This document shows, piece after piece, positions 45,755 to 60,700 of a stretch of 64,000 nt of DNA; within the stretch, counting starts at the first letter, position 1, and every line of letters begins with the position of its first letter. A model generated the notes under the pieces. The model was not told the origin of the DNA. It ran no database searches and saw only the letters and a list, made by a program, of their open reading frames with translations. Origin of the DNA: Archivesica marissinica (lineage: Eukaryota > Mollusca > Bivalvia > Venerida > Vesicomyidae); NCBI GenBank assembly GCA_014843695.1, contig CM026390.1, positions 1,567,921 through 1,631,920 of the forward strand. Reading direction: 5' to 3'. Made by a program: the position numbers and the translations under genes.

Positions 45755-48700
45755 AGTAAACATGGCAAATTCTTTCCAGTTAATGTGAGGTACAGATCAG
45801 TAAACATGGCAAATGCTTTCCAGTGAGGTACAGATCAGTAAACATGGCAAATGCTTTCCAGTGAAGTACAGATCAGTAAACATGGCAAATGCTTTCCAGT
45901 TAATGTGAAGTACAGATCAGTAAACATGGCAAATGCTTTCCAGTTAATGTGAAGTACAGATCAGTAAACATGGCAAATGCTTTCCAGTTAATGTGAAGTA
46001 CAGATCAGTAAACATGGCAAAGGCTTTCCAGTGAAGTACAGATCAGTAAACATGGCAAAGGCTTTCCAGTTAATGTGAAGTACAGATCAGTAAACATGGC
46101 AAATGCTTTCCATTGATGTACAGATCAGTAAACATGGCAAAGACTTTCCAGTTAATGTGACGTACATATCAGTAAACATGGCAAATGCTTTCCAGTGAGG
46201 TACAGATCAGTAAACATGGCAAATGCTTTCCAGTTAATGTGAGGTACAGATCAGTAAACATGGCAAATGCTTTCCAGTTAATGTGAGGTACAGATCAGTA
46301 AACATGGCAAATGCTTTCCAGTTAATGTGAAGTACAGATCAGTAAACATGGCAAAGGCTTTCCAGTGAAGTACAGATCAGTAAACATGGCAAAGACTTTC
46401 CAGTGAAGTACAGATCAGTAAACATGGCAAAGACTTTCCAGTGAGGTACAGATCAATAAACATGGTAAAGGCTTTCCAGTGAGGTACAGATCAGTAAACA
46501 TGGCAAAGGCTTTCCAGGTAATGTGAGGTACATATCAGTAAACATGGCAAATGCTTTCCAGTAAGGTACAGCTCAGTAAACATGGCAAAGACTTTCCAGT
46601 TAATGTGACGTACATATCAGTAAACATGGCAAATGCTTTCCAGTGAGGTACAGATCAGTAAACATGGCAAAGGCTTTCCAGTTAATGTGAGGTACAGATC
46701 AGTAAACATGGCAAATGCTTTCCAGTTAATGTGAAGTACAGATCAGTAAACATGGCAAAGGCTTTCCAGTGAGGTACAGATCAGTAAACATGGCAAAGAC
46801 TTTCCAGTGAAGTACAGATCAGTAAACATGGCAAAGACTTTCCAGTGAGGTACAGATCAGTAAACATGGTAAAGGCTTTCCAGTGAGGTACAGATCAGTA
46901 AACATGGCAAAGACTTTCCAGTGAGGTACAGATCAGTAAGCATGGCAATGACTTTCCAGTGAGGTACAGATCAGTAAACATGGTAAAGGCTTTCCAGTGA
47001 GGTACAGATCAGTAAACATGGCAAAGACTTTCCAGTGAAGTACAGATCAATAAACATGGCAATGACTTTCCAGTGAGGTACAGATCAGTAAACATGGCAC
47101 AGGCTTTCCAGTTAATGTGCAGTACAGATCAGTAAACATGGCAAATGCTTTCCAGTTAATGTGAAGTACAGATCAGTAAACATGGCAAATGCTTTCCAGT
47201 TAATGTGAAGTACAGATCAGTAAACATGGCAAAGGCTTTCCAGTGACGTACAGATCAGTAAACATGGCAAAGACTTTCCAGTGAAGTACAGATCAGTAAA
47301 CATGGCAAAGACTTTCCAGTGAGGTACAGATCAATAAACATGGTAAAGGCTTTCCAGTGAGGTACAGATCAGTAAACATGGCAAAGACTTTCCAGTTAAT
47401 GTGATGTACAGATCAGTAAACATGGCAAAGGCTTTCCAGGTAATGTGAGGTACATATCAGTAAACATGGCAAATGCTTTCCAGTGAGGTACAGCTCAGTA
47501 AACATGGCAAAGACTTTCCAGTTAATGTGACGTACATATCAGTAAACATGGCAAATGCTTTCCAGTGAGGTACAGATCAGTAAACATGGCAAAGGCTTTC
47601 CAGTTAATGTGAGGTACAGATCAGTAAACATGGCAAATGCTTTCCAGTTAATGTGAAGTACAGATCAGTAAACATGGCAAAGGCTTTCCAGTGAAGTACA
47701 GATCAGTAAACATGGCAAAGACTTTCCAGTGAAGTACAGATCAGTAAACATGGCAAAGATTTTCCAGTGAGGTACAGATCAGTAAACATGGTAAAGGCTT
47801 TCCAGTGAGGTACAGATCAGTAAACATGGCAAAGACTTTCCAGTGAGGTACAGATCAGTAAGCATGGCAAAGACTTTCCAGTGAGGTACAGATCAGTAAA
47901 CATGGCACAGGCTTTCCAGTTAATGTGCAGTACAGAGCAGTAAACATGGCAAATGCTTTCCAGTTAATGTGAAGTACAGATCAGTAAACATGGCAAATGC
48001 TTTCCAGTTAATGTGAAGTACAGATCAGTAAACATGGCAAAGGCTTTCCAGTTAATGTGAAGTACAGATCAGTAAACATGGCAAATGCTTTCCATTGAGG
48101 TACAGATCAGTAAACATGGCAAATACATTCCAGTTAATGTGAGGTACAGATCAATAAACATGGCAAATGCTTTCCAGTTAATGTGATGTACAGATCAGTA
48201 AACATGGCAAAGACTTTCCAGTTAATGTGACGTACATATCAGTAAACATGGCAAATGCTTTCCAGTGAGGTACAAATCAGTAAACATGGCAAAAGCTTTC
48301 CAGTTAATGTGAGGTACAGATCAGTAAACATGGCAAATGCTGTCCAGTTAATGTGAAGTACAGATCAGTAAACATGGCAAAGGCTTTCCAGTGAAGTACA
48401 GATCAGTAAATATGGCAAATGCTTTCCAGTTAATGTGAAGTACAGATCAGTAAGCATGGCAAAGTCTTTCTAGTGAAGTACAGATCAGTAGACATGGCAA
48501 ATGCTTTACAGTTAATGTGAAGTACAGATCAGTAAACATGGCAAAGGCTTTCCAGTGAGGTACAGATCAGTAAACATGGCAAATGCTTTCCAGTTAATGT
48601 GAAGTACAGATCAGTAAACATGGCAAAGGCTGTCCAGTGAAGTACAGATAGGTAATCATGGCAAATGCTTTCCAGTTAATGTGAGGTACAGATCAGTAAA

Positions 48701-51700
48701 CATGGCAAAGGCTTTCCAGTTAATGTGAGGTACAGATCAGTAAACATGGCAAAGGTTTTCCAGTTAATGTGAGGTACAGATCAGTAAACATGGCAAAGGC
48801 TTTCCAGTTAATGTGAGGTACAGATCAGTAAACATGGCAAAGGCTTTCCAGGTAATGTGAGGTACAGATCAGTAAATATGGCAAATGCTTTCTATTTAAT
48901 GTCAGGTACAGATCAGTAATCATGGCGATGACTTTCCAGTTAATGTGAAGTACAGATCAGTAAACATGGCAAAGGCTTTCCAGTTAATGTGAGGTACAGA
49001 TCAGTAAACATGGCAAAGGCTTTCCAGTTAATGTGAGGTACAGATCAGTAAACATGGCAATGACTTTCCAGTTAATGTGAAGTACAGATCAGTAAGCATG
49101 GCAAAGGCTTTCCAGTGAAGTACCTATCAGTAACCATGGCAATGACTGTCCAGTTAATGTGAAGTACATATCAGTAAACATGGTAGAGGCTTTCCAGTGA
49201 GGTACAGATCAGTAAACATGGCAAAGGCTTTCCAGTGAAGTACAGATCAGTAAACATGGCAAATGCTTTCCAGTTAATGTGAAGTACAGATCAGTAAACA
49301 TGGCAAATGCTTTCCAGTTAATGTGAAGTACAGATCAGTAAACATGGCAAATGCTTTCCAGTTAATGTGAAGTACAGATCAGTAAACATGGCAAAGGCTT
49401 TCCAGTTAATGTGAAGTACATATCAGTAAACATGGCAAATGCTTTCCATTGAGGTACAGATCAGTAAACATGGCAAATACTTTCCAGTTAATGTGAGGTA
49501 CAGATCAGTAAACATGGCAAAGGCTTTCCAGTTAATGTGATGTACAGATCAGTAAACATGGCAAAGGCTTTCCAGGTAATGTGATGTACATATCATTAAA
49601 CATGGCAAATGCTTTCCAGTGAGGTACAGATCAGTAAACATGGCAAAGACTTTCCAGTTAATGTGAGGTACAGATCAGTAAACATGGCAAATGCTTTCCA
49701 GTGAGGTACAGATCAGTAAACATGGCAAATGCTTTCCAGTGAAGTACAGATCAGTAAACATGGCAAATGCTTTCCAGTTAATGTGAAGTACAGATCAGTA
49801 AACATGGCAAATGCTTTCCAGTTAATGTGAAGTACAGATCAGTAAACATGGCAAATGCTTTCCAGTTAATGTGAAGTACAGATCAGTAAACATGGCAAAT
49901 GCTTTCCATTGATGTACAGATCAGTAAACATGGCAAAGGCTTTCCAGGTAATGTGATGCACATATCAGTAATCATGGCAAATGCTTTCCAGTGAGGTACA
50001 GATCAGTAAACATGGCAAAGACTTTCCAGTTAATGTGACGTACATATCAGTAAACATGGCAAATGCTTTCCAGTGAGGTACAGATCAGTAAACAAGGCAA
50101 ATGCTTTCCAGTTAATGTGAGGTACAGATCAGTAAACATGGCAAAGGCTTTCCAGTTAATGTGAGGTACAGATCAGTAAACATGGCAAATGCTTTCCAGT
50201 GAAGTACAGATCAGTAAACATGGCAAAGGCTTTCCAGTGAAGTACAGATCAGTAAACATGGCAAATGCTTTCCAGTTAATGTGAAGTACAGATCAGTAAA
50301 CATGGCAAATGCTTTCCAGTTAATGTGAAGTACAGATCAGTAAACATGGCAAATGCTTTCCAGTGAAGTACAGATCAGTAAACATGGCAAAGGCTTTCCA
50401 GTTAATGTGAAGTACATATCAGTAAACATGGCAAATGCTTTCCATTGAGGTACAGATCAGTAAACATGGCAAATACTTTCCAGTTAATGTGAGGTACAGA
50501 TCAGTAAACATGGCAAAGGCTTTCCAGTTAATGTGAGGTACAGATCAGTAAACATGGCAAAGGTTTTCCAGTTAATGTGAGGTACAGATCAGTAAACATG
50601 GCAAAGGCTTTCCAGTTAATGTGAGGTACAGATCAGTAAACATGGCAAAGGCTTTCCAGGTAATGTGAGGTACAGATCAGTAAATATGGCAAATGCTTTC
50701 TATTTAATGTCAGGTACAGATCAGTAATCATGGCGATGACTTTCCAGTTAATGTGAAGTACAGATCAGTAAACATGGCAAAGGCTTTCCAGTTAATGTGA
50801 GGTACAGATCAGTAAACATGGCAAAGGCTTTCCAGTTAATGTGAGGTACAGATCTGTAAACATGGCAATGACTTTCCAGTTAATGTGAAGTACAGATCAG
50901 TAAGCATGGCAAAGGCTTTCCAGTGAAGTACCTATCAGTAACCATGGCAATGACTGTCCAGTTAATGTGAAGTACATATCAGTAAACATGGTAGAGGCTT
51001 TCCAGTGAGGTACAGATCAGTAAACATGGCAAAGGCTTTCCAGTGAAGTACAGATCAGTAAACATGGCAAATGCTTTCCAGTTAATGTGAAGTACAGATC
51101 AGTAAACATGGCAAATGCTTTCCAGTTAATGTGAAGTACAGATCAGTAAACATGGCAAATGCTTTCCAGTTAATGTGAAGTACAGATCAGTAAACATGGC
51201 AAAGGCTTTCCAGTTAATGTGAAGTACATATCAGTAAACATGGCAAATGCTTTCCATTGAGGTACAGATCAGTAAACATGGCAAATACTTTCCAGTTAAT
51301 GTGAGGTACAGATCAGTAAACATGGCAAAGGCTTTCCAGTTAATGTGATGTACAGATCAGTAAACATGGCAAAGGCTTTCCAGGTAATGTGATGTACATA
51401 TCAGTAAACATGGCAAATGCTTTCCAGTGAGGTACAGATCAGTAAACATGGCAAAGACTTTCCAGTTAATGTGAGGTACAGATCAGTAAACATGGCAAAT
51501 GCTTTCCAGTGAGGTACAGATCAGTAAACATGGCAAATGCTTTCCAGTGAAGTACAGATCAGTAAACATGGCAAATGCTTTCCAGTTAATGTGAAGTACA
51601 GATCAGTAAACATGGCAAATGCTTTCCAGTTAATGTGAAGTACAGATCAGTAAACATGGCAAATGCTTTCCAGTTAATGTGAAGTACAGATCAGTAAACA

Positions 51701-54700
51701 TGGCAAATGCTTTCCATTGATGTACAGATCAGTAAACATGGCAAAGGCTTTCCAGGTAATGTGATGCACATATCAGTAAGCATGGCAAATGCTTTCCAGT
51801 GAGGTACAGATCAGTAAACATGGCAAAGACATTCCAGTTAATGTGACGTACATATCAGTAAACATGGCAAATGCTTTCCAGTGAGGTACAGATCAGTAAA
51901 CAAGGCAAATGCTTTCCAGTTAATGTGAGGTACAGATCAGTAAACATGGCAAAGGCTTTCCAGTTAATGTGAGGTACAGATCAGTAAACATGGCAAATGC
52001 TTTCCAGTTAATGTGAAGTACAGATCAGTAAACATGGCAAAGGCTTTCCAGTGAAGTACAGATCAGTAAACATGGCAAATGCTTTCCAGTTAATGTGAAG
52101 TACAGATCAGTAAACATGGCAAATGCTTTCCAGTTAATGTGAAGTACAGATCAGTAAACATGGCAAATGCTTTCCAGTTAATCTGAAGTACAGATCAGTA
52201 AACATGGCAAAGGCTTTCCAGTTAATGTGAAGTACATATCAGTAAACATGGCAAATGCTTTCCATTGAGGTACAGATCAGTAAACATGGCAAATACTTTC
52301 CAGTTAATGTGAGGTACAGATCAGTAAACATGGCAAAGGCTTTCCAGGTAATGTGATGTACATATCAGTAAACATGGCAAATGCTTTCCAGTGAGGTACA
52401 GATCAGTAAACATGGCAAAGACTTTCCAGTTAATGTGAGGTACAGATCAGTAAACATGGCAAATGCTTTCCAGTGAGGTACAGATCAGTAAACATGGCAA
52501 ATGCTTTCCAGTGAAGTACAGATCAGTAAACATGGCAAATGCTTTCCAGTTAATGTGAAGTACAGATCAGTAAACATGGCAAATGCTTTCCAGTTAATGT
52601 GAAGTACAGATCAGTAAACATGGCAAATGCTTTCCAGTTAATGTGAAGTACAGATCAGTAAACATGGCAAATGCTTTCCATTGATGTACAGATCAGTAAA
52701 CATGGCAAAGGCTTTCCAGGTAATGTGATGCACATATCAGTAAACATGGCAAATGCTTTCCAGTGAGGTACAGATCAGTAAACATGGCAAAGACGTTCCA
52801 GTTAATGTGACGTACATATCAGTAAACATGGCAAATGCTTTCCAGTGAGGTACAGATCAGTAAACAAGGCAAATACTTTCCAGTTAATGTGAGGTACAGA
52901 TCAGTAAACATGGCAAAGGCTTTCCAGTTAATGTGAGGTACAGATCAGTAAACAAGGCAAATGCTTTCCAGTTAATGTGAAGTACAGATCAGTAAACATG
53001 GCAAAGGCTTTCCAGTGAAGTACAGATCAGTAAACATGGCAAAGACTTTCCAGTGAAGTACAGATCAGTAAACATGGCAAATGCTTTCCAGTTAATGTGA
53101 AGTACAGATCAGTAAACATGGCAAAGGCTTTCCAGTGAAGTACAGATCAGTAAGCATGGCAAATGCTTTCCAGTTAATGTGATGTACAGATCAGTAAACA
53201 TGGCAAAGGCTTTCCAGTTAATGTGAGGTACAGATCTGTAAACATGGCAAAGGCTTTCCAGTTAATGTGAGGTACAGATCAGTAAACATGGCAATGACTT
53301 TCCAGTTAATGTGAAGTACAGATCAGTAAGCATGGCAAAGGCTTTCCAGTGAAGTACCTATCAGTAACCATGGCAATGACTGTCCAGTTAATGTGAAGTA
53401 CATATCAGTAAACATGGTAGAGGCTTTCCAGTGAGGTACAGATCAGTAAACATGGCAAAGGCTTTCCAGTGAAGTACAGATCAGTAAACATGGCAAATGC
53501 TTTCCAGTTAATGTGAAGTACAGATCAGTAAACATGGCAAATGCTTTCCAGTTAATGTGAAGTACAGATCAGTAAACATGGCAAATGCTTTCCAGTTAAT
53601 GTGAAGTACAGATCAGTAAACATGGCAAAGGCTTTCCAGTTAATGTGAAGTACATATCAGTAAACATGGCAAATGCTTTCCATTGAGGTACAGATCAGTA
53701 AACATGGCAAATACTTTCCAGTTAATGTGAGGTACAGATCAGTAAACATGGCAAAGGCTTTCCAGTTAATGTGATGTACAGATCAGTAAACATGGCAAAG
53801 GCTTTCCAGGTAATGTGATGTACATATCAGTAAACATGGCAAATGCTTTCCAGTGAGGTACAGATCAGTAAACATGGCAAAGACTTTCCAGTTAATGTGA
53901 GGTACAGATCAGTAAACATGGCAAATGCTTTCCAGTGAGGTACAGATCAGTAAACATGGCAAATGCTTTCCAGTGAAGTACAGATCAGTAAACATGGCAA
54001 ATGCTTTCCAGTTAATGTGAAGTACAGATCAGTAAACATGGCAAATGCTTTCCAGTTAATGTGAAGTACAGATCAGTAAACATGGCAAATGCTTTCCAGT
54101 TAATGTGAAGTACAGATCAGTAAACATGGCAAATGCTTTCCAGTTAATGTGAAGTACAGATCAGTAAACATGGCAAATGCTTTCCATTGATGTACAGATC
54201 AGTAAACATGGCAAAGGCTTTCCAGGTAATGTGATGTACAGATCAGTAAACATGGCAAATGCTTTCCAGTGAGGTACAGATCAGTAAACATGGCAAATAC
54301 TTTCCAGTTAATGTGACGTACAGATCAGTAAACATGGCAAATGCTTTCCAGTTAATGTGAAGTACAGATCAGTAAACATGGCAAATGCTTTCCAGTTAAT
54401 GTGAAGTACAGATCAGTAAACATGGCAAAGGCTTTCCAGTTAATGTGAAGTACAGATCAGTAAACATGGCAAATGCTTTCCATGTGAGGTACAGATCAGT
54501 AAACATGGCAAATGCTTTCCAGTTAATGTGAGTACAGATCAGTAAACATGGCAAAGGCTTTCCAGTGAAGTACAGATCAGTAAACATGGCAAAGGCTTTC
54601 CAGGAATAACAACAAACAAACCCAGTGAGTACAATCAGTAAACATGGCAAAACTTTCCATATGTGAGGTACAGATCAGTAAACATGGCAAATGCTTTCCA

Positions 54701-57700
54701 GTTATGTAGTACATATCAGTAAACATGGCAAATGCTTTCCAGTGAGGTACAGATCAGTAAACATGGCAAAGACTTTCCAGTTAATGTGACGTACAATCAG
54801 TAAACATGGCAAATGCTTTCCAGTGAGGTACAGATCAGTAAACATGGCAAAGGCTTTCCATTAATGTGAGGTACAGATCAGTAAACATGGCAAATGCTTT
54901 CCAGTTAATGTGAAGTACAGATCAGTAAACATGGCAAAGGCTTTCCAGTGAAGTACAGATCAGTAAACATGGCAAAGACTTTCCAGTGAAGTACAGATCA
55001 GTAAACACAAACCCAAACAACAAAACAAAACCCAAACAACAAAACACAACCCAGTGAGGTACAGATCAGTAACATGGCAAACTTTCCAGTGAGTACAGAT
55101 CAGTAAACATGGCAAATGCTTTCCAAAGTGAAGTACAGATCAGTAAACATGGCAAATGCTTTCCAGTTAATGTGAAGTACAGATCAGTAAACATGGCAAA
55201 TGCTTTCCAGTTATGTGAAGTACAGATCAGTAAACATGGCAAAGCTTTCCAGTTAATTGAAGTACAGATCAGTAACATGGCAAAGCTTTCCAGTTAATGT
55301 GAAGTACATATCAGTAAACATGGCAAATGCTTTCCAGTGAGGTACAGATCAGTAAACATGGCAAATACTTTCCAGTTAATGTGACGTACAGATCAGTAAA
55401 CATGGCAAATGCTTTCCAGTGAGGTACAGATCAGTAAACAAGGCAAATGCTTTCCAGTTAATGTGAGGTACAGATCAGTAAACATGGCAAAGGCTTTCCA
55501 GTTAATGTGAGGTACAGATCAGTAAACATGGCAAATGCTTTCCAGTTAATGTGAAGTACAGATCAGTAAACATGGCAAAGGCTTTCCAGTGAAGTACAGA
55601 TCAGTAAACATGGCAAATGCTTTCCAGTTAATGTGAAGTACAGATCAGTAAACATGGCAAAGGCTTTCTAGTGAAGTACAGATCAGTAAACATGGCAAAT
55701 GCTTTCCAGTTAATGTGAAGTACAGATCAGTAAACATGGCAAAGGCTTTCCAGTGAAGTACAGATCAGTAAACATGGCAAATGCTTTCCAGTTAATGTGA
55801 AGTACAGATCAGTAAACATGGCAAAGGCTTTCTAGTGAAGTACAGATCAGTAAACATGGCAAATGCTTTCCAGTTAATGTGAAGTACAGATCAGTAAACA
55901 TGGCAAAGGCTTTCCAGTGAAGTACAGATCAGTAAACATGGCAAATGCTTTCCAGTTAATGTGAAGTACAGATCAGTAAACATGGCAAAGGCTTTCCAGT
56001 GAAGTACAGATCAGTAAACATGGCAAATGCTTTCCAGTTAATGTGAAGTACAGATCAGTAAACATGGCAAAGGCTTTCCATTGATGTACAGATCAGTAAA
56101 CATGGCAAAGGCTTTCCAGGTAATGTGATGCACATATCAGTAAGCATGGCAAATGCTTTCCAGTGAGGTACAGATCAGTAAACATGGCAAAGACTTTCCA
56201 GTTAATGTGACGTACATATCAGTAAACATGGCAAATGCTTTCCAGTGAGGTACAGATCAGTAAACAAGGCAAATGCTTTCCAGTTAATGTGAGGTACAGA
56301 TCAGTAAACATGGCAAAGGCTTTCCAGTTAATGTGAGGTACAGATCAGTAAACATGGCAAATGCTTTCCAGTTAATGTGAAGTACAGATCAGTAAACATG
56401 GCAAAGGCTTTCCAGTGAAGTACAGATCAGTAAACATGGCAAAGACTTTCCAGTGAAGTACAGATCAGTAAACATGGCAAAGACTTTCCAGTGAGGTACA
56501 GATCAATAAACATGGTAAAGCTTTCCAGTGAGGTACAGATCAGTAAACATGGCAAAGACTTTCCAGTTAATGTGATGTACAGATCAGTAAACATGGCAAA
56601 GGCTTTCCAGGTAATGTGAGGTACATATCAGTAAACATGGCAAATGCTTTCCAGTGAGGTACAGATCAGTAAACATGGCAAAGACTTTCCAGTTAATGTG
56701 ACGTACATATCAGTAAACATGGCAAATGCTTTCCAGTGAGGTACAGATCAGTAAACATGGCAAAGGCTTTCCAGTTAATGTGAGGTACAGATCAGTAAAC
56801 ATGGCNNNNNNNNNNNNNNNNNNNNNNNNNNNNNNNNNNNNNNNNNNNNNNNNNNNNNNNNNNNNNNNNNNNNNNNNNNNNNNNNNNNNNNNNNNNNNNN
56901 NNNNNNNNNNNNNNNNNNNNNNNNNNNNNNNNNNNNNNNNNNNNNNNNNNNNNNNNNNNNNNNNNNNNNNNNNNNNNNNNNNNNNNNNNNNNNNNNNNNN
57001 NNNNNNNNNNNNNNNNNNNNNNNNNNNNNNNNNNNNNNNNNNNNNNNNNNNNNNNNNNNNNNNNNNNNNNNNNNNNNNNNNNNNNNNNNNNNNNNNNNNN
57101 NNNNNNNNNNNNNNNNNNNNNNNNNNNNNNNNNNNNNNNNNNNNNNNNNNNNNNNNNNNNNNNNNNNNNNNNNNNNNNNNNNNNNNNNNNNNNNNNNNNN
57201 NNNNNNNNNNNNNNNNNNNNNNNNNNNNNNNNNNNNNNNNNNNNNNNNNNNNNNNNNNNNNNNNNNNNNNNNNNNNNNNNNNNNNNNNNNNNNNNNNNNN
57301 NNNNNNNNNNNNNNNNNNNNNNNNNNNNNNNNNNNNNNNNNNNNNNNNNNNNNNNNNNNNNNNNNNNNNNNNNNNNNNNNNNNNNNNNNNNNNNNNNNNN
57401 NNNNNNNNNNNNNNNNNNNNNNNNNNNNNNNNNNNNNNNNNNNNNNNNNNNNNNNNNNNNNNNNNNNNNNNNNNNNNNNNNNNNNNNNNNNNNNNNNNNN
57501 NNNNNNNNNNNNNNNNNNNNNNNNNNNNNNNNNNNNNNNNNNNNNNNNNNNNNNNNNNNNNNNNNNNNNNNNNNNNNNNNNNNNNNNNNNNNNNNNNNNN
57601 NNNNNNNNNNNNNNNNNNNNNNNNNNNNNNNNNNNNNNNNNNNNNNNNNNNNNNNNNNNNNNNNNNNNNNNNNNNNNNNNNNNNNNNNNNNNNNNNNNNN

Positions 57701-60700
57701 NNNNNNNNNNNNNNNNNNNNNNNNNNNNNNNNNNNNNNNNNNNNNNNNNNNNNNNNNNNNNNNNNNNNNNNNNNNNNNNNNNNNNNNNNNNNNNNNNNNN
57801 NNNNNTCCAGTTAATGTGAAGTACAGATCAGTAAACATGGCAAATGCTTTCCAGTTAATGTGAAGTACAGATCAGTAAACATGGCAAAGGCTTTCCAGTT
57901 AATGTGAAGTACAGATCAGTAAACATGGCAAATGCTTTCCATTGAAGTACAGATCAGTAAACATGGCAAAGGCTTTCCAGGTAATGTGATGCACATATCA
58001 GTAAACATGGCAAATGCTTTCCAGTGAGGTACAGATCAGTAAACATGGCAAAGACTTTCCAGTTAATGTGACGTACAGATCAGTAAACATGGCAAATGCT
58101 TTCCAGTTAATGTGAAGTACAGATCAGTAAACATGGCAAATGCTTTCCAGTTAATGTGAAGTACAGATCAGTAAACATGGCAAAGGCTTTCCAGTTAATG
58201 TGAAGTACAGATCAGTAAACATGGCAAATGCTTTCCATTGATGTACAGATCAGTAAACATGGCAAAGGCTTTCCAGGTAATGTGATGCACATATCAGTAA
58301 ACATGGCAAATGCTTTCCAGTGAGGTACAGATCAGTAAACATGGCAAAGACTTTCCAGTTAATGTGACGTACATATCAGTAAACATGGCAAATGCTTTCC
58401 AGTGAGGTACAGATCAGTAAACAAGGCAAATACTTTCCAGTTAATGTGAAGTACAGATCAGTAAACATGGCAAAGGCTTTCCAGTTAATGTGAGGTACAG
58501 ATCAGTAAACAAGGCAAATGCTTTCCAGTTAATGTGAAGTACAGATCAGTAAACATGGCAAATGCTTTCCAAAGTGAAGTACAGATCAGTAAACATGGCA
58601 AAGACTTTCCAGTGAAGTACATATCAGTAAACATGGCAAATACTTTCCAGTTAATGTGAAGTACATATCAGTAAACATGGCAAAGGCTTTCCAGTGAAGT
58701 ACAGATCAGTAAACATGGCAAATGCTTTCCAAAGTGAAGTACAGATCAGTAAACATGGCAAATGCTTTCCAGTTAATGTGAAGTACAGATCAGTAAACAT
58801 GGCAAATGCTTTCCAGTTAATGTGAAGTACAGATCAGTAAACATGGCAAATACTTTCCAGTTAATGTGAAGTACAGATCAGTAAACATGGCAAAGGCTTT
58901 CCAGTGAAGTACATATCAGTAAACATGGCAAAGACTTCCAGTGAAGTACATATCAGTAAACATGGCAAAGACTTTCCAGTGAAGTACAGATCAGTAAACA
59001 TGGCAAAGCTTTCCAGTGAAGTACAGATCAGTAAACATGACAAAGCTTTCCAGTAATGTTAAGTACAGATCAGTAAACATGGCAAATGCTTTCCACTTAA
59101 TGTGAATACAATCAGTAAACAGGCAAATGCATTCCATTAATGAAGTACAGATCAGTAAACATGGCAAAATCTTTCCAGTTAATGTGAAGTACAGATCAGT
59201 AAACATGGCAAATGCTTTCCATTGATGTACAGATCAGTAAACATGGCAAATGCTTTCCAATGTGAGGTACAGATCAGTAAACATGGCAAAGGCTTTCCAG
59301 TTAATGTGATGTACATATCAGTAAACATGGCAAATGCTTTCCAGTGAGGTACAGATCAGTAAACATGGCAAAGACTTTCCAGTTAATGTGACGTACAGAT
59401 CAGTAAACATGGCAAATGCTTTCCAGTTAATGTGAAGTACAGATCAGTAAACATGGCAAATGCTTTCCAGTTAATGTGAAGTACAGATCAGTAAACATGG
59501 CAAAGGCTTTCCAGTTAATGTGAAGTACAGATCAGTAAACATGGCAAATGCTTTCCATTGATGTACAGATCAGTAAACATGGCAAAGGCTTTCCAGGTAA
59601 TGTGATGCACATATCAGTAAACATGGCAAATGCTTTCCAGTGAGGTACAGATCAGTAAACATGGCAAAGACTTTCCAGTTAATGTGACGTACAGATCAGT
59701 AAACATGGCAAATGCTTTCCAGTTAATGTGAAGTACAGATCAGTAAACATGGCAAATGCTTTCCAGTTAATGTGAAGTACAGATCAGTAAACATGGCAAA
59801 GGCTTTCCAGTTAATGTGAAGTACAGATCAGTAAACATGGCAAATGCTTTCCATTGATGTACAGATCAGTAAACATGGCAAAGGCTTTCCAGGTAATGTG
59901 ATGCACATATCAGTAAACATGGCAAATGCTTTCCAGTGAGGTACAGATCAGTAAACATGGCAAAGACTTTCCAGTTAATGTGACGTACATATCAGTAAAC
60001 ATGGCAAATGCTTTCCAGTGAGGTACAGATCAGTAAACATGGCAAATGCTTTCCAAAGTGAGGTACAGATCAGTAAACATGGCAAAGGCTTTCCAGTTAA
60101 TGTGAGGTACAGATCAGTAAACATGGCAAATGCTTTCCAGTTAATGTGAGGTACAGATCAGTAAACATGGCAAATGCTTTCCAGTTAATGTGAAGTACAG
60201 ATCAGTAAACATGGCAAAGGCTTTCCAGTGAAGTACAATCAGTAAACATGGCAAAGTACAGATCAGTAAACATGGCAAAGGCTTTCCAGTTAATGTGAGG
60301 TACAGATCAGTAAACATGGCAAATACTTTCCAGTTAATGTGAAGTACAGATCAGTAAACATGGCAAAGGCTTTCCAGTGAAGTACAGATCAGTAAACATG
60401 GCAAAGACTTTCCAGTGAAGTACAGATCAGTAAACATGGCAAAGACTTTCCAGTGAGGTACAGATCAGTAAACATGGTAAAGGCTTTCCAGTGAGGTACA
60501 GATCAGTAAACATGGCAAAGACTTTCCAGTGAGGTACAGATCAGTAAGCATGGCAAAGACTTTCCAGTGAAGTACAGATCAGTAAACATGGCAATGACTT
60601 TCCAGTGAGGTACAGGTCAGTAAACATGGCACAGGCTTTCCAGTTAATGTGCAGTACAGATCAGTAAACATGGTAAATGCTTTCCAGTTAATGTGAAGTA

